Shown here: positions 30,700-39,271 of the stretch, piece by piece
Layout: the number at the start of each line of letters is the position of its first letter
How positions within the stretch are numbered: the first letter of the stretch is position 1
Assembly (NCBI GenBank): GCA_964489425.1
Contig: CAZAYP010000052.1
Location: 1 to 39,413, forward strand
DNA length: 39,413 nucleotides
Direction: 5' to 3'
DNA from: CAZAYP01 sp964489425 [NCBI: uncultured Verrucomicrobiota bacterium]
Lineage (GTDB): Bacteria > Verrucomicrobiota > Kiritimatiellia > RZYC01
Notes under the pieces: generated by a model
Databases searched by the model: none
Seen by the model: the letters and a program-made list of their open reading frames with translations, nothing else
What the model was told of the DNA's origin: nothing
Program-made: the position numbers and the translations under genes

Positions 30700-31063
30700 A
30701 GTTCGCCGGCTCATTGCGGATCAGCCCCGCCCGCCCCTGTCCGAGGCCCGGGAATTCTGGGCGGCGTTCCAGCGGCAGGCGCCCCGGCGGCGCCCGGCGG
30801 CCGCCACGCGGCTGGCTCCGCTGGCGCGGCCCTGGCTGGCATGGGCCGCGGCCGGCGCGGCGTGCGCGGGCTTGGTATGGTTGCTGGGCAGCCGATGGTG
30901 GCCGGCGCGCCCGGCGCCGGTTGATGCGGCGTGCAACAGTGTCACGGCGATCGATGTGCTGGCGCGCCACGACTCGCTCTTCATCCTGCAGGATTCGGCC
31001 AATCGAGGAACGATCATTTGGATTGACCTGTGCCCGGTTACGAGCGACAAGCACGGGAGTTAA
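30683..31063 (+). CDS. single-pass membrane protein, possible anti-sigma factor
   Basis: A 126-aa protein with a short cytoplasmic N-terminus (KKWDKVRRLIADQP), one transmembrane helix (about 50-70, WLAWAAAGAACAGLVWLLG) and a small exterior domain that ends in VLARHDSLFILQDSANRGTIIWIDL. The overlap with the sigma gene suggests it controls that sigma factor. The His-x3-Cys-x2-Cys zinc motif of many anti-sigma factors is absent, so the assignment is from context. Confidence 0.6.
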   Translation: MKKWDKVRRLIADQPRPPLSEAREFWAAFQRQAPRRRPAAATRLAPLARPWLAWAAAGAACAGLVWLLGSRWWPARPAPVDAACNSVTAIDVLARHDSLFILQDSANRGTIIWIDLCPVTSDKHGS

Positions 31064-31070
31064 CCACGTT

Positions 31071-31529
31071 ATGAGGTTTCATATGACAACCAGCGGCGCT
31101 CGTCGGCACCCCGCGCTTCCCGCGATCCTTCGCCCGCTCGTGCTCGTCGCGGGCCTGCTGGTCGCGGTCGCTTCCGCGTCGGCCGCCACCGGATTGAGCA
31201 TTCGCTTGATCAAGGCCAGCAACGAGGGCGCGGGGATGTCCCCCGCCTTGAGCGATGTGGCCGGTCTGTTGCAGTCCAACCTGCCGTTCCAGCGGTTTGA
31301 CCTTCTCGATCAGGCGGCGATGGCCTTGCCGGCCACCGGCAGCGTCGAACTCGCCCATGGTCTCAGCGTGCATTGCTCCGGCCCCGCGGACAATCTGCGG
31401 GTGACCGTGGACAACGGCGGCGTGCGGGCGGTGGACACCACCTTGCGCCTGGCGGAGCTGCGGCCGGTCATCCTGGGGGGGTTCCCGTTTGAGCAGGGCC
31501 GCTTGCTGCTGGTGATCGTGGCCCGGTAG
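31071..31529 (+). CDS. secreted small protein of the sigma operon
   Basis: A 152-aa protein with a Sec signal peptide (about 18-39, LVLVAGLLVAVASASAATG). The mature part has a beta-rich domain (LSIRLIKASNEGAGMSPALSDVAGLLQSN) and ends in FEQGRLLLVIVAR. No family was recognised. It starts at ATG 31071, with GGGAG eleven bases upstream; ATG 31083 is an alternative. It is eight bases after the membrane protein gene and may be a periplasmic partner of it, by context only. Confidence 0.6.
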   Translation: MRFHMTTSGARRHPALPAILRPLVLVAGLLVAVASASAATGLSIRLIKASNEGAGMSPALSDVAGLLQSNLPFQRFDLLDQAAMALPATGSVELAHGLSVHCSGPADNLRVTVDNGGVRAVDTTLRLAELRPVILGGFPFEQGRLLLVIVAR

Positions 31530-31707
31530 TCGGCCCCCGCGCGTCTCGTCCATGGCGTCCGGCGGGTTTTATAACGCCGATTCATTTGCGCGTGCCGGCG
31601 ATCCGCGCGCCAAAATACTCGCGGTTTTTCCTTTATTTGCCGGCGGGTTTGACGGTAAAAAAGAGGGGCTGAAGGGGCGCATGTGTGTTAAGCAAAAGGA
31701 GTCGACC

Positions 31708-32862
31708 ATGCAGAATTTTGATTATCAAAACCCGGTCCGCATCGTGTTCGGCCGCAAGACGATTGCCGAGCTGGCCCACTTGGTCCCCGCCGGCCGGCGG
31801 GTGCTGCTGACCTATGGTCAGGGCTCGATCAAGAAGAACGGGGTGTACGACCAGGTGCGCGCCGCGCTGCAGGGGTTTGCCGTGGTGGAGTTCGGCGGCA
31901 TCGAGCCCAACCCGCGCTACGAAACCCTGATGCAGGCCGTGGCCCTGGCCCGCGAGCAGCGGGTGGATTTTCTGCTGGCTGTGGGCGGCGGGTCGGTCAT
32001 CGACGGCACAAAATTTATCGCCGCGGCCATCCCGTTTGCCGGCGGCGACCCTTGGGATATTTTGGCGGCCCAGGCGCCGGTGACGACCGCCGTGCCCCTG
32101 GGTACGGTGCTCACGCTGCCGGCCACGGGTTCGGAGATGAACTGCTTCGCGGTCATCTCGCGGAATGACGGCCACCTGAAGAAAGCATTTGCCAACCCGC
32201 GCGTGTACCCGCAGTTTTCCATTCTTGATCCAGAGACCACCTTCAGCCTGCCGCCGCGGCAGGTGGCCAACGGCATCGTGGACGCGTTCGTGCACGTGAT
32301 GGAGCAGTACTGCACGTTCGAGTCCAGCACGCCGTTGCAGGACCGGATGGCCGAGGCCATCCTGGTCACCCTGATCGAGCAGGCCCGCCGCGAGCTGGCC
32401 ATGCCCAACGACTACGACGTGCGCGCCAACATCATGCTGTGCGCCACCAACGCGCTCAACGGCTGGATCGGTTGCGGCACGCCCGGCGACTGGGCCACCC
32501 ACATGATCGGCCACGAGCTCACCGCCCTCTACGGCATCGACCATGCCCAGTCGCTGGCCGTCGTGCTGCCGGGAGTCATGACCTACGAGCGGAACCGCAA
32601 GGCCGTGAAGCTGCGCCAGTTTGCGAGCCGGGTTTGGACCATCAACGCGGGCACCTCCGACCAGCGCATCGAGCGCGGCATCCAGAAAACCGAGGAGTTT
32701 TTCAAGTTGCTGGGCCTGGGCGTCCGGCTCTCGGACTACCACATTCCGGAGACGGCCTGCGAGGCGGTGGCGGAGCGGTTCGCCGGGATGCAGCACGGGC
32801 TTGGCGAACACCGGGCGATCTTCGACGTGGACATCGTGAAGATCCTGCGCGCGCGCCTGTGA
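31708..32862 (+). CDS. iron-containing alcohol dehydrogenase (YqhD/BDH-like)
   Basis: A 384-aa family III alcohol dehydrogenase. The NAD(P) site is AVGGGSVIDGTKF and LTLPATGSEMN. The metal ligands are Asp192, His196, His265 and His279, with the His14 spacing of YqhD. Members reduce aldehydes or oxidise alcohols such as butanol, usually with NADPH. AAAAGGAG five bases before the ATG at 31708 fixes the start. The stop overlaps the ABC ATPase start by four bases (GTGA), so the dehydrogenase belongs to the transporter operon. A 3' cofactor preference cannot be decided by eye. Confidence 0.9.
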   Translation: MQNFDYQNPVRIVFGRKTIAELAHLVPAGRRVLLTYGQGSIKKNGVYDQVRAALQGFAVVEFGGIEPNPRYETLMQAVALAREQRVDFLLAVGGGSVIDGTKFIAAAIPFAGGDPWDILAAQAPVTTAVPLGTVLTLPATGSEMNCFAVISRNDGHLKKAFANPRVYPQFSILDPETTFSLPPRQVANGIVDAFVHVMEQYCTFESSTPLQDRMAEAILVTLIEQARRELAMPNDYDVRANIMLCATNALNGWIGCGTPGDWATHMIGHELTALYGIDHAQSLAVVLPGVMTYERNRKAVKLRQFASRVWTINAGTSDQRIERGIQKTEEFFKLLGLGVRLSDYHIPETACEAVAERFAGMQHGLGEHRAIFDVDIVKILRARL

Positions 32863-34397
32863 TCGCCGCCTCGCCCCCGCCCGCCGCGCCGCCGGCCCCC
32901 CTGGTCCGGATGCGCGGGATCACCAAGCGGTTCCTGGGCGTGGCCGCCAACCGCGACATCCACCTTGACCTGTTCCCCGGCGAGGTCTGCGCGCTGCTGG
33001 GTGAAAATGGCGCGGGTAAAAGCACGCTGATGAACGTCCTGTTCGGCTACTACGCCTGCGACGCGGGCGACATCCAGGTGGCCGGCCGGCCCCTGCCGCC
33101 GGGCGCGCCTCGCGCCGCGCTGGCCGCGGGCATCCGCATGATCCACCAGCACTTCGCGCTGGCGCCGGCGCTCACCGTGCTCGAGAACGTGATGGCCGGC
33201 CAGGAGGGCGGCCGGTTCCGGCTCGACCGCCATGCCGCGCGCGCGCGCCTGGCGCAGTTGCAGGCGCAGTACGGCCTGGCCGTCAACCCGGACGCCCGCG
33301 TGGCGGCCCTGGCCGTGGGCGAGCAGCAGCGCGTTGAAATCCTCAAGGCCCTGTACGGCGACGTGCGCGTACTGATCATGGACGAGCCCACCGCCGTGCT
33401 GACCCCGCCCGAGGTGGACCAGCTCCTGGCCATGCTGCGCAGCTTCGCCCGCGACGGCCGCGCCGTGGTGTTCATCTCCCACAAGCTCAACGAGGTCCTG
33501 CGGGTGGCCGACCGCGTGGTGGTGCTGCGCAACGGCGCCGTGGCGGCCGCGCGCGCGACCGCCGGCGCGGACGCCGCGGAGCTGGCCAGGCTCATGGTCG
33601 GCCATGCGCTCGCCGCCCCGCGCCCGAAGCCCGCCGCCGTGCCCGGCCCGGTCCTGCTGCGCGTGGACGACCTCACCGTGCCCAACGACCGTGGCCTGCC
33701 GGCCGTCCGGCAGGTCAGCTTCGCCGTGGCCGCGGGCGAGATCCTCGGGCTGGCCGGCGTGTCCGGCAGCGGCCAGCGCGAGTTGGCCGAGGCCCTGTTC
33801 GGGATCCGCGCGCCGGCGCACGGCCAGGTGGCCATCGCCGGGCAGCCGGTACGGCCGGGCCGGCCGCGCGCCGTGGTGGCCGCGGGCATGGCACGGATTC
33901 CCGAGGACCGGCTCGCCACGGGCCTCATGGCGGAGCTGTCGGTCGAGGACAACCTGGTCCTCGAAACGTACGCTGCGCCGCCTTACGCGGCGTGGCGGCT
34001 GCTGCGCCACGACCGGGTGCGCGCGGCCGCCCAGCGCCTGATGGCCGAGTACCATATCAAGGCTTCCGGCCCGGCCGCGCCGGTGCGGACGCTCTCGGGC
34101 GGCAACATGCAAAAGGTGATCCTGGCGCGCGAGCTCTCCAGCCGGCCGCGGGTGATCCTGGCGGCCCAGCCCACGCGCGGGCTCGATGTGGGCGCCACGG
34201 AAGACATCCATGCGCGGCTGCTGGCCGAGCGCGCGCGCGGCACGGCCATCCTGCTGATCTCCGAGGACCTCGACGAGATCCAGGCCCTGAGCGATCGCAT
34301 CATGGTGTTCTACGAGGGGCGGATCATGGGCGAGATGGCCGCGGCCGGGGCGGACCGCGCCCGGCTGGGCTTGTGGATGAGCGGGGTGGCGGCGTGA
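32859..34397 (+). CDS. ABC ATPase, nucleoside/BMP-type importer (two NBDs)
   Basis: A 512-aa ATPase with two nucleotide-binding domains. The first has Walker A GENGAGKST (48-56), a signature region ALAVGEQQRVEI and Walker B VLIMDEPTAVL. The second has GVSGSGQRE, where Lys is replaced by Gln as in RbsA/YufO-like proteins, plus LSGGNMQKVILARELSS and VILAAQPTRGLD. Such proteins energise importers of nucleosides, ribose-like sugars or purines. The GTG start overlaps the dehydrogenase stop. The stop overlaps the permease start (GTGA). Confidence 0.9.
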   Translation: MIAASPPPAAPPAPLVRMRGITKRFLGVAANRDIHLDLFPGEVCALLGENGAGKSTLMNVLFGYYACDAGDIQVAGRPLPPGAPRAALAAGIRMIHQHFALAPALTVLENVMAGQEGGRFRLDRHAARARLAQLQAQYGLAVNPDARVAALAVGEQQRVEILKALYGDVRVLIMDEPTAVLTPPEVDQLLAMLRSFARDGRAVVFISHKLNEVLRVADRVVVLRNGAVAAARATAGADAAELARLMVGHALAAPRPKPAAVPGPVLLRVDDLTVPNDRGLPAVRQVSFAVAAGEILGLAGVSGSGQRELAEALFGIRAPAHGQVAIAGQPVRPGRPRAVVAAGMARIPEDRLATGLMAELSVEDNLVLETYAAPPYAAWRLLRHDRVRAAAQRLMAEYHIKASGPAAPVRTLSGGNMQKVILARELSSRPRVILAAQPTRGLDVGATEDIHARLLAERARGTAILLISEDLDEIQALSDRIMVFYEGRIMGEMAAAGADRARLGLWMSGVAA

Positions 34398-35470
34398 TCC
34401 GCTTCGACCTCGAGAAGCGCCCGCCGCTGCCCGACTGGGCGCAGCCGTTGATCCCGCTGCTGGCGATCGCCGTGACCCTGGCGCTGGCCGCCCTGCCGAT
34501 CCTCGCGGCCGGCGGGCGGTTGGGCCCTTCGTATTATTACCTGTTCTACGGCGCGCTGGGCTCGCGCATCAACCTTCTGGAAACTTGCGTCAAGGCCAGC
34601 CCGCTGATCTTCACCGGGTTGGGCGTGGCCCTGGCGTTCCGCGCGCGGTTCTGGAACATCGGCGCCGAGGGGCAGCTGATGGCCGGCGCCATCGCGGCCA
34701 CGGTGCTGGGCCTGTACGTGCCGCTGGCCAACCCCGTGGCGCACCTGGCCCTGATCATGGCCGGCGGGTTCCTGGCCGGCGGCCTGTGGGCCGCCATCCC
34801 CGCACTGCTCAAGACCCGGCTCAAGGTGGATGACGTGGTCAGCACGCTGCTGTTCAACTACATCATGCTGCACATCATGGGTACGCTGCTGTTCGGCGTG
34901 CTGCAGGAGCCGGGATCGAGCTGGCCGCGGTCCGCCACCCTGCCCGCCAGCGCGCAGTACCCGGTATTGCTTGACCGCTCGCGGTTCCATCTGGGCATTC
35001 CCCTGGCGCTGGCGGCAGCCGCCGTGGTCTGGTTCATCCAGCGCAAGACGGTCCTGGGCTACGAAATGGAGGCCGTGGGGTCCAACTACCGGGCGGCGGT
35101 TTTCGGTGGCATTCCCGCCACGGCGGTAATCCTGAAAACCGCGGTGCTCTCCGGCGGCTTGGCCGCCATGGCCGGGGTCGGCGAGGTGTGCGGCGTGCAC
35201 CACAACCTGCTGATGGACCTGTCGCCCGGCTACGGCTACTCGGGGATCGTGATCGCCATGCTGGGCAACCGCCATCCCCTGGGCGTGGTGGCCGCGGCCT
35301 TCTTCTTCAGCGCCGTCAGCGTGGGCGCCCAGACCATGAGCCGGGTCACGGGTGTGCCCAGCTACATCGCCGAGGTCATCCAGGGCCTGGCGCTGATGGT
35401 GATGCTGGTCATGCTGCTGCTGGCCGAGTACCGGCCGCGCCTGCGGCGGGTGGTGGTGGCGCATGGGTGA
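34394..35470 (+). CDS. ABC permease 1, BMP/nucleoside-type
   Basis: A 358-aa inner-membrane protein with about nine helices and a BPD_transp_2 pattern (KASPLIFTGLGVALAFRARFWNIGAEGQLMAGA and LKVDDVVSTLLFNYIML). The EAVGSNYRAAVFGGI segment resembles the coupling loop of nucleoside and ribose permeases. It pairs with the next permease and the ATPase. The GTG start overlaps the previous stop. Confidence 0.9.
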   Translation: MIRFDLEKRPPLPDWAQPLIPLLAIAVTLALAALPILAAGGRLGPSYYYLFYGALGSRINLLETCVKASPLIFTGLGVALAFRARFWNIGAEGQLMAGAIAATVLGLYVPLANPVAHLALIMAGGFLAGGLWAAIPALLKTRLKVDDVVSTLLFNYIMLHIMGTLLFGVLQEPGSSWPRSATLPASAQYPVLLDRSRFHLGIPLALAAAAVVWFIQRKTVLGYEMEAVGSNYRAAVFGGIPATAVILKTAVLSGGLAAMAGVGEVCGVHHNLLMDLSPGYGYSGIVIAMLGNRHPLGVVAAAFFFSAVSVGAQTMSRVTGVPSYIAEVIQGLALMVMLVMLLLAEYRPRLRRVVVAHG

Positions 35471-36413
35471 CGAGCTGCTCTCCGCCGCTTTTTTCACCGG
35501 CCTGCTGGCCGCGGCCCTGCGCATGGCCACGCCCATCGTCTTCGCCACGCTGGGCGAGATCCTGTGCGAACGCGGCGGCGTCCTCAACCTGGGGATCGAG
35601 GGCACCATGCTCATGGGCGCGCTGACCGGGTTCCTGGTGGCGTTCCAGACCGGGTCGCTGTGGCTGGGCGTGGCGGCGGCGGCGGGCGTGGGCGCCGCGC
35701 TGGGGCTGCTGCTGGCGTTGCTGGCCGTGTACCTGGGCTTGAGCCAGCACGTGGCGGGCCTGGCGATCACCCTGTTTTGCGCCGGGTTGGCCATGTTCAT
35801 TTATCGCCTGCATTTTGGCGCGCCCACGTCGCCACCCACGGTGCCGCCGTTCGCGCCCGTGGCCGTGCCCGGGCTCGCCCGCCTGCCCGTGCTGGGGCCC
35901 GCACTGTTCGACCAGCACCTGCTGACCTACCTGGCCTGGCTGCTGATCCCGGCCATGGCCCTGTTCCTCCACCGCACCGTGCCAGGCCTGCGCCTGCGCA
36001 TGGTCGGGGAGAACCCGTTCGCCGCGGACACCATGGGCATCAACGTGTACCGGGTGCGGGCGCTCAGCCTCGCGGCCGGCGGCGCGCTGATGGGCGTGGG
36101 CGGCGCGTTCCTGACCCTGGCGCACCAGAACATGTTCCTGATGGACGTTGTGGGCGGCCGCGGCTGGATCGCCATTGCCATGACCATATTCGGCAACTGG
36201 AGCCCGCTCAAGGGCGCGCTGGGCGCGCTGCTGTTCGGGTTTTTGGACGCGTTGCAACTGCGCCTGCAGGCCATGGGGTTCCAGGTGCCGTTCCACGTGT
36301 TCCTGCTGATCCCCTACGTCATGACCATCCTGGCCATGATCAGCGTCTCGCGCAAGGCCGCCGCCCCGGCCGGGCTGCTCAAGCCGTACCGGCGCGAAGA
36401 AAAAAGCGGGTAG
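35463..36413 (+). CDS. ABC permease 2, BMP/nucleoside-type
   Basis: A 316-aa inner-membrane protein with eight or nine helices. The opening (TPIVFATLGEILCERGGVLNLGIEGTMLMGA) and RMVGENPFAADTMGINVYRVR are typical of the second permease of BMP-type importers. The start overlaps the first permease by eight bases. It is the last gene of the operon. No PnrA/BmpA-like binding protein follows, and the next gene is convergent. Confidence 0.9.
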   Translation: MGDELLSAAFFTGLLAAALRMATPIVFATLGEILCERGGVLNLGIEGTMLMGALTGFLVAFQTGSLWLGVAAAAGVGAALGLLLALLAVYLGLSQHVAGLAITLFCAGLAMFIYRLHFGAPTSPPTVPPFAPVAVPGLARLPVLGPALFDQHLLTYLAWLLIPAMALFLHRTVPGLRLRMVGENPFAADTMGINVYRVRALSLAAGGALMGVGGAFLTLAHQNMFLMDVVGGRGWIAIAMTIFGNWSPLKGALGALLFGFLDALQLRLQAMGFQVPFHVFLLIPYVMTILAMISVSRKAAAPAGLLKPYRREEKSG

Positions 36414-36464
36414 CGGATCGCAGGTGCTGCGGAGAGGAAACCGCCAACCCGGCCGTCGGCGCGG

Positions 36465-39245
36465 TCAGGGCAGCTTGACGCCCACGCGGTAGACGGCGCG
36501 CGGCAACTGGTTGGTGACCGTGAGTTCCACGGCCGCGCCGTTGGCCGCGCCGGGCACGTCCAGGCCCGCCGGCTGCCATGCCACCTGGCCCACCAGGCTG
36601 GTGGTCCACCAGGCGTCGTACAGGCGCTGCGCCGACGTGGGCACCGGCGAGAGCAGGCGCAGGACGCCTTCTCCAACCCGCTCGCCGGCGGCGATCTCGG
36701 CGTTGTAACAGGACCCCGCATTGGTCGGGACCGTATCGGCGACGTATTCCTCGATGTTGTTCAGCAGGTCGCCGTCGGCGTTGGCCGAGGCCACGGCGCC
36801 GGTGAAGGTCTTGAAGTGCGCGGTTTCCCACTCGTTGGGCAGGCCATCACGGTCGCTGTCTCCGCCGGTATGCGGGGTCAGCTTGAAGGTCACGGCGGCG
36901 ATGTGGGCCGTGCGCGCGTTGCCCTGCAGGTCGCGGGTGACAAAGCGGAACTCGTAGTTGGTGTGCATGTCCTGGAACCCGACGGTGAAGTTGACCACCT
37001 GGTTGGCGATCGTGTTGGGCAGGTTGGAGGCCACGGTTTGCAGGACCAGGTTGGAATATTTCACGGGCACGATATTGATCGTGTGCACAAGGCTGGTCAG
37101 GTAGGTGTCGTTGTCCCAGAAGTCCTGGTAGCGGAACGTGAGGCTGAGCGCCGACCCCTGGTCGTAGGTGCCGGAGCCCGGCCCGGCGCTGATCGGATTG
37201 TCCGCGCGGAACGGCTGCACATCGTCGCCGCTGTTCTGCAGGAACGCGAGATCCAGGAACTGCAGCTCGTCGCGGTCCAGTTCGCCGGTCGGCGCGAGCG
37301 TGGCGTGCGCGGTGGCCAGGCCGGACCGCATGGTGGTAAAAGTTTCATGGGCGTAGTCCAGGAACGGGTGCCGCACGGCCACGTTGAACACCTTGCTCCG
37401 GCCGCGCACATTCACGGTCTCGCCGGTGGCGCCCAGGGAGGTCATCAGCGCGGGCTCGCCGTAGCGCGGCGTGCCGTCCACGATGGTCAGGAGCACGGTG
37501 TTCGGCCGCGCGTTGATCAACGCCATGTAAGGATCCGCCGCATTGCCCTCGATCACGGCCAGGCCGGCGTTGTAACCCGGGGCCACGCGGCCGTACCGAT
37601 CCGCCATGCCAATGCAGCGGGCGTTGTTGATCGTGACCATGTCGCACATTTCCCTGGCCGTAAAAGCATTGCTATAGATGGTCTGGTTGAGCTGCCAGGC
37701 GTAGCCCAACTCCTCGAGGATGTTGAAGCAGCCGCTGGGCGTCCAGTCCGGCGCCAGGCCCACCAGCACGCCCGCTTGCTTGGCCGCCCGTACGTTGGCG
37801 GTGGCGCCGTACAGCTTCATGTTGGACATGGGCGACCATACCAGCTTGGATCCGGCGGCCGCCATTTGCGCAAAGTCGGCGGCGGTCAAGGCGGTGCCGT
37901 GGATGATGGCCACGCTCGAGTTGAGCATGCCCCAGCCGGCCCAGGTGGTGAACTGCGCCCGCGACGTGGCGTCCGGGCCCTCGCTGAGATGGATCATGGT
38001 CGAGTTGACGGCGCCGCCGGTGGTGCGCGCCAGCAGGCTGGTGCGCTGGGCCAGGGTCATGTTCCAGGGGAAAATATTGCAGTACATGCGGGAGGGAAAC
38101 TGCTCGACGTTGAACAGGATCACGTCCGGGTGGCTGTGCTCCGGGTCCGAGTTGCTCTGGCCCTGGATGGCGATGCCCCCGGCCATGAGTTCGAGACACT
38201 CCCCGTACTTGGTGATGGTGTCCTTGTTGGCGTCGTTGACCGAGGCGTGGTTGCGCACCGTGGTCCGCTGCGTCTTCCAGGCGGTGTACTCGGCGTCGTC
38301 TTCGCCCCACTCGTCGCGGTGGCCGTAGGGGAAGTTGTTGAACATGAGGGTGGGGAACGAGTTGTAGCTGGGGTGGTTGTGGGCATCGATCAGCCCCGGA
38401 AACACGATCCCGCCCGTGTCCACCGCGGTCACGCCCGCGGGCGCGGTGCTGGTCACGGCCACGATGACGTCGTCGCGCACATGCACGTACCAGTTGGTGC
38501 GCGGGCCCGCGGGCGTCATGACCAGGCCGCGCAACGCATACTCGTACACCGGCTGGCCGGAAAAATCCGCGTCGAACCGCGGGGAGAGCACGTTGGTGCC
38601 GCCCACGCGCATCGCCAGCCCCTGCACCGCGCTGAGGGTCTGGTTGGAGCGCCAGATGTAGCGGTACGGGCAGCGCGTGGCCACGAGAAAGCTGGCCGCG
38701 GAATCGCTGGCCAGCCAGTTGGCCCGGGCGTTGTTGACGTTGACGTTGCGCACGGTCACGTTGGTGATGCGGACCAGCACGCCCTCGTAAGATTCCGTGG
38801 TCAACTGGTTGCCGCGGATCGCAGTCAGCGGCACGGCCTGGTTGGTGGCTGTGACGCTGTAGGCGGCCACGTTGGTCAGCACCGTCATGGTGCCGGGTTC
38901 CTGCACCAGGCCTTCCAGCGACACGCGGTCGCCCGGGTTGGGCCGGTGATAACTATCGGCCACGTAAATCCCGCTCCACGGCCCGCCGCCGGCGTCGGCC
39001 AACCCGTACCCGTAAGGGTCCGCATACGCGGCGATGCCGCTGACGGTCACCCGGCTGCCGTTATACGTGGAGGCGCCGCCCGTGGCGCTGTACTGGACGT
39101 TGGATACCGTGAGCGCCGGCAGGGTGGCCGGCCAGCCTGCGGCCAGCGCCCACAATAAAAACACCCAGGCGGCACCCGGCGTGCGGCAGCGCCACCCGTT
39201 GACCTTTGGTCGGTTCTCAAGTTTCCAAGACATCTCTTCATACAT
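36465..39245 (-). CDS. secreted multidomain amidohydrolase
   Basis: A 926-aa exported protein. The signal peptide is about 25-46 (AAWVFLLWALAAGWPATLPAL). An N-terminal beta-rich domain (about 47-240, possibly OB-like) carries GSRVTVSGIAAYADPYG. The amidohydrolase domain (about 245-610) has the metal-site HNH (His289, His291), His419 (MIHLSEG), His449 (AIIHGTA) and Asp500 (LAPDWTPSG), as in imidazolonepropionase-like enzymes. Two C-terminal DxDxDG calcium loops (DSDRDGLPNEWE, about 795; NADGDLLNNIEE, about 820) follow. The substrate is not known. The ATG at 39245 has only an adjacent G-run; ATG 39233 is an alternative. The gene ends 51 bases from the convergent permease gene. Confidence 0.88.
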   Translation of the reverse strand: MYEEMSWKLENRPKVNGWRCRTPGAAWVFLLWALAAGWPATLPALTVSNVQYSATGGASTYNGSRVTVSGIAAYADPYGYGLADAGGGPWSGIYVADSYHRPNPGDRVSLEGLVQEPGTMTVLTNVAAYSVTATNQAVPLTAIRGNQLTTESYEGVLVRITNVTVRNVNVNNARANWLASDSAASFLVATRCPYRYIWRSNQTLSAVQGLAMRVGGTNVLSPRFDADFSGQPVYEYALRGLVMTPAGPRTNWYVHVRDDVIVAVTSTAPAGVTAVDTGGIVFPGLIDAHNHPSYNSFPTLMFNNFPYGHRDEWGEDDAEYTAWKTQRTTVRNHASVNDANKDTITKYGECLELMAGGIAIQGQSNSDPEHSHPDVILFNVEQFPSRMYCNIFPWNMTLAQRTSLLARTTGGAVNSTMIHLSEGPDATSRAQFTTWAGWGMLNSSVAIIHGTALTAADFAQMAAAGSKLVWSPMSNMKLYGATANVRAAKQAGVLVGLAPDWTPSGCFNILEELGYAWQLNQTIYSNAFTAREMCDMVTINNARCIGMADRYGRVAPGYNAGLAVIEGNAADPYMALINARPNTVLLTIVDGTPRYGEPALMTSLGATGETVNVRGRSKVFNVAVRHPFLDYAHETFTTMRSGLATAHATLAPTGELDRDELQFLDLAFLQNSGDDVQPFRADNPISAGPGSGTYDQGSALSLTFRYQDFWDNDTYLTSLVHTINIVPVKYSNLVLQTVASNLPNTIANQVVNFTVGFQDMHTNYEFRFVTRDLQGNARTAHIAAVTFKLTPHTGGDSDRDGLPNEWETAHFKTFTGAVASANADGDLLNNIEEYVADTVPTNAGSCYNAEIAAGERVGEGVLRLLSPVPTSAQRLYDAWWTTSLVGQVAWQPAGLDVPGAANGAAVELTVTNQLPRAVYRVGVKLP

Positions 39246-39271
39246 ACCCCCCGAACCCGGGGCTGTATAAC

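Noticed and set aside
31530-31707. A promoter for the dehydrogenase operon
   Set aside because: TTGACG and TATAAC occur in this gap, but no pair has a usable spacing. No promoter is claimed there.
36414-36464. A bidirectional terminator between the permease and amidohydrolase genes
   Set aside because: Only a five-base stem (ACCGC/GCGGT) and no T-run were found.
36816-39158. A 780-codon plus-strand frame opposite the amidohydrolase
   Set aside because: Its composition is His/Gly/Val/Arg-rich without domains. It is antisense to a protein with a signal peptide and a full catalytic set.
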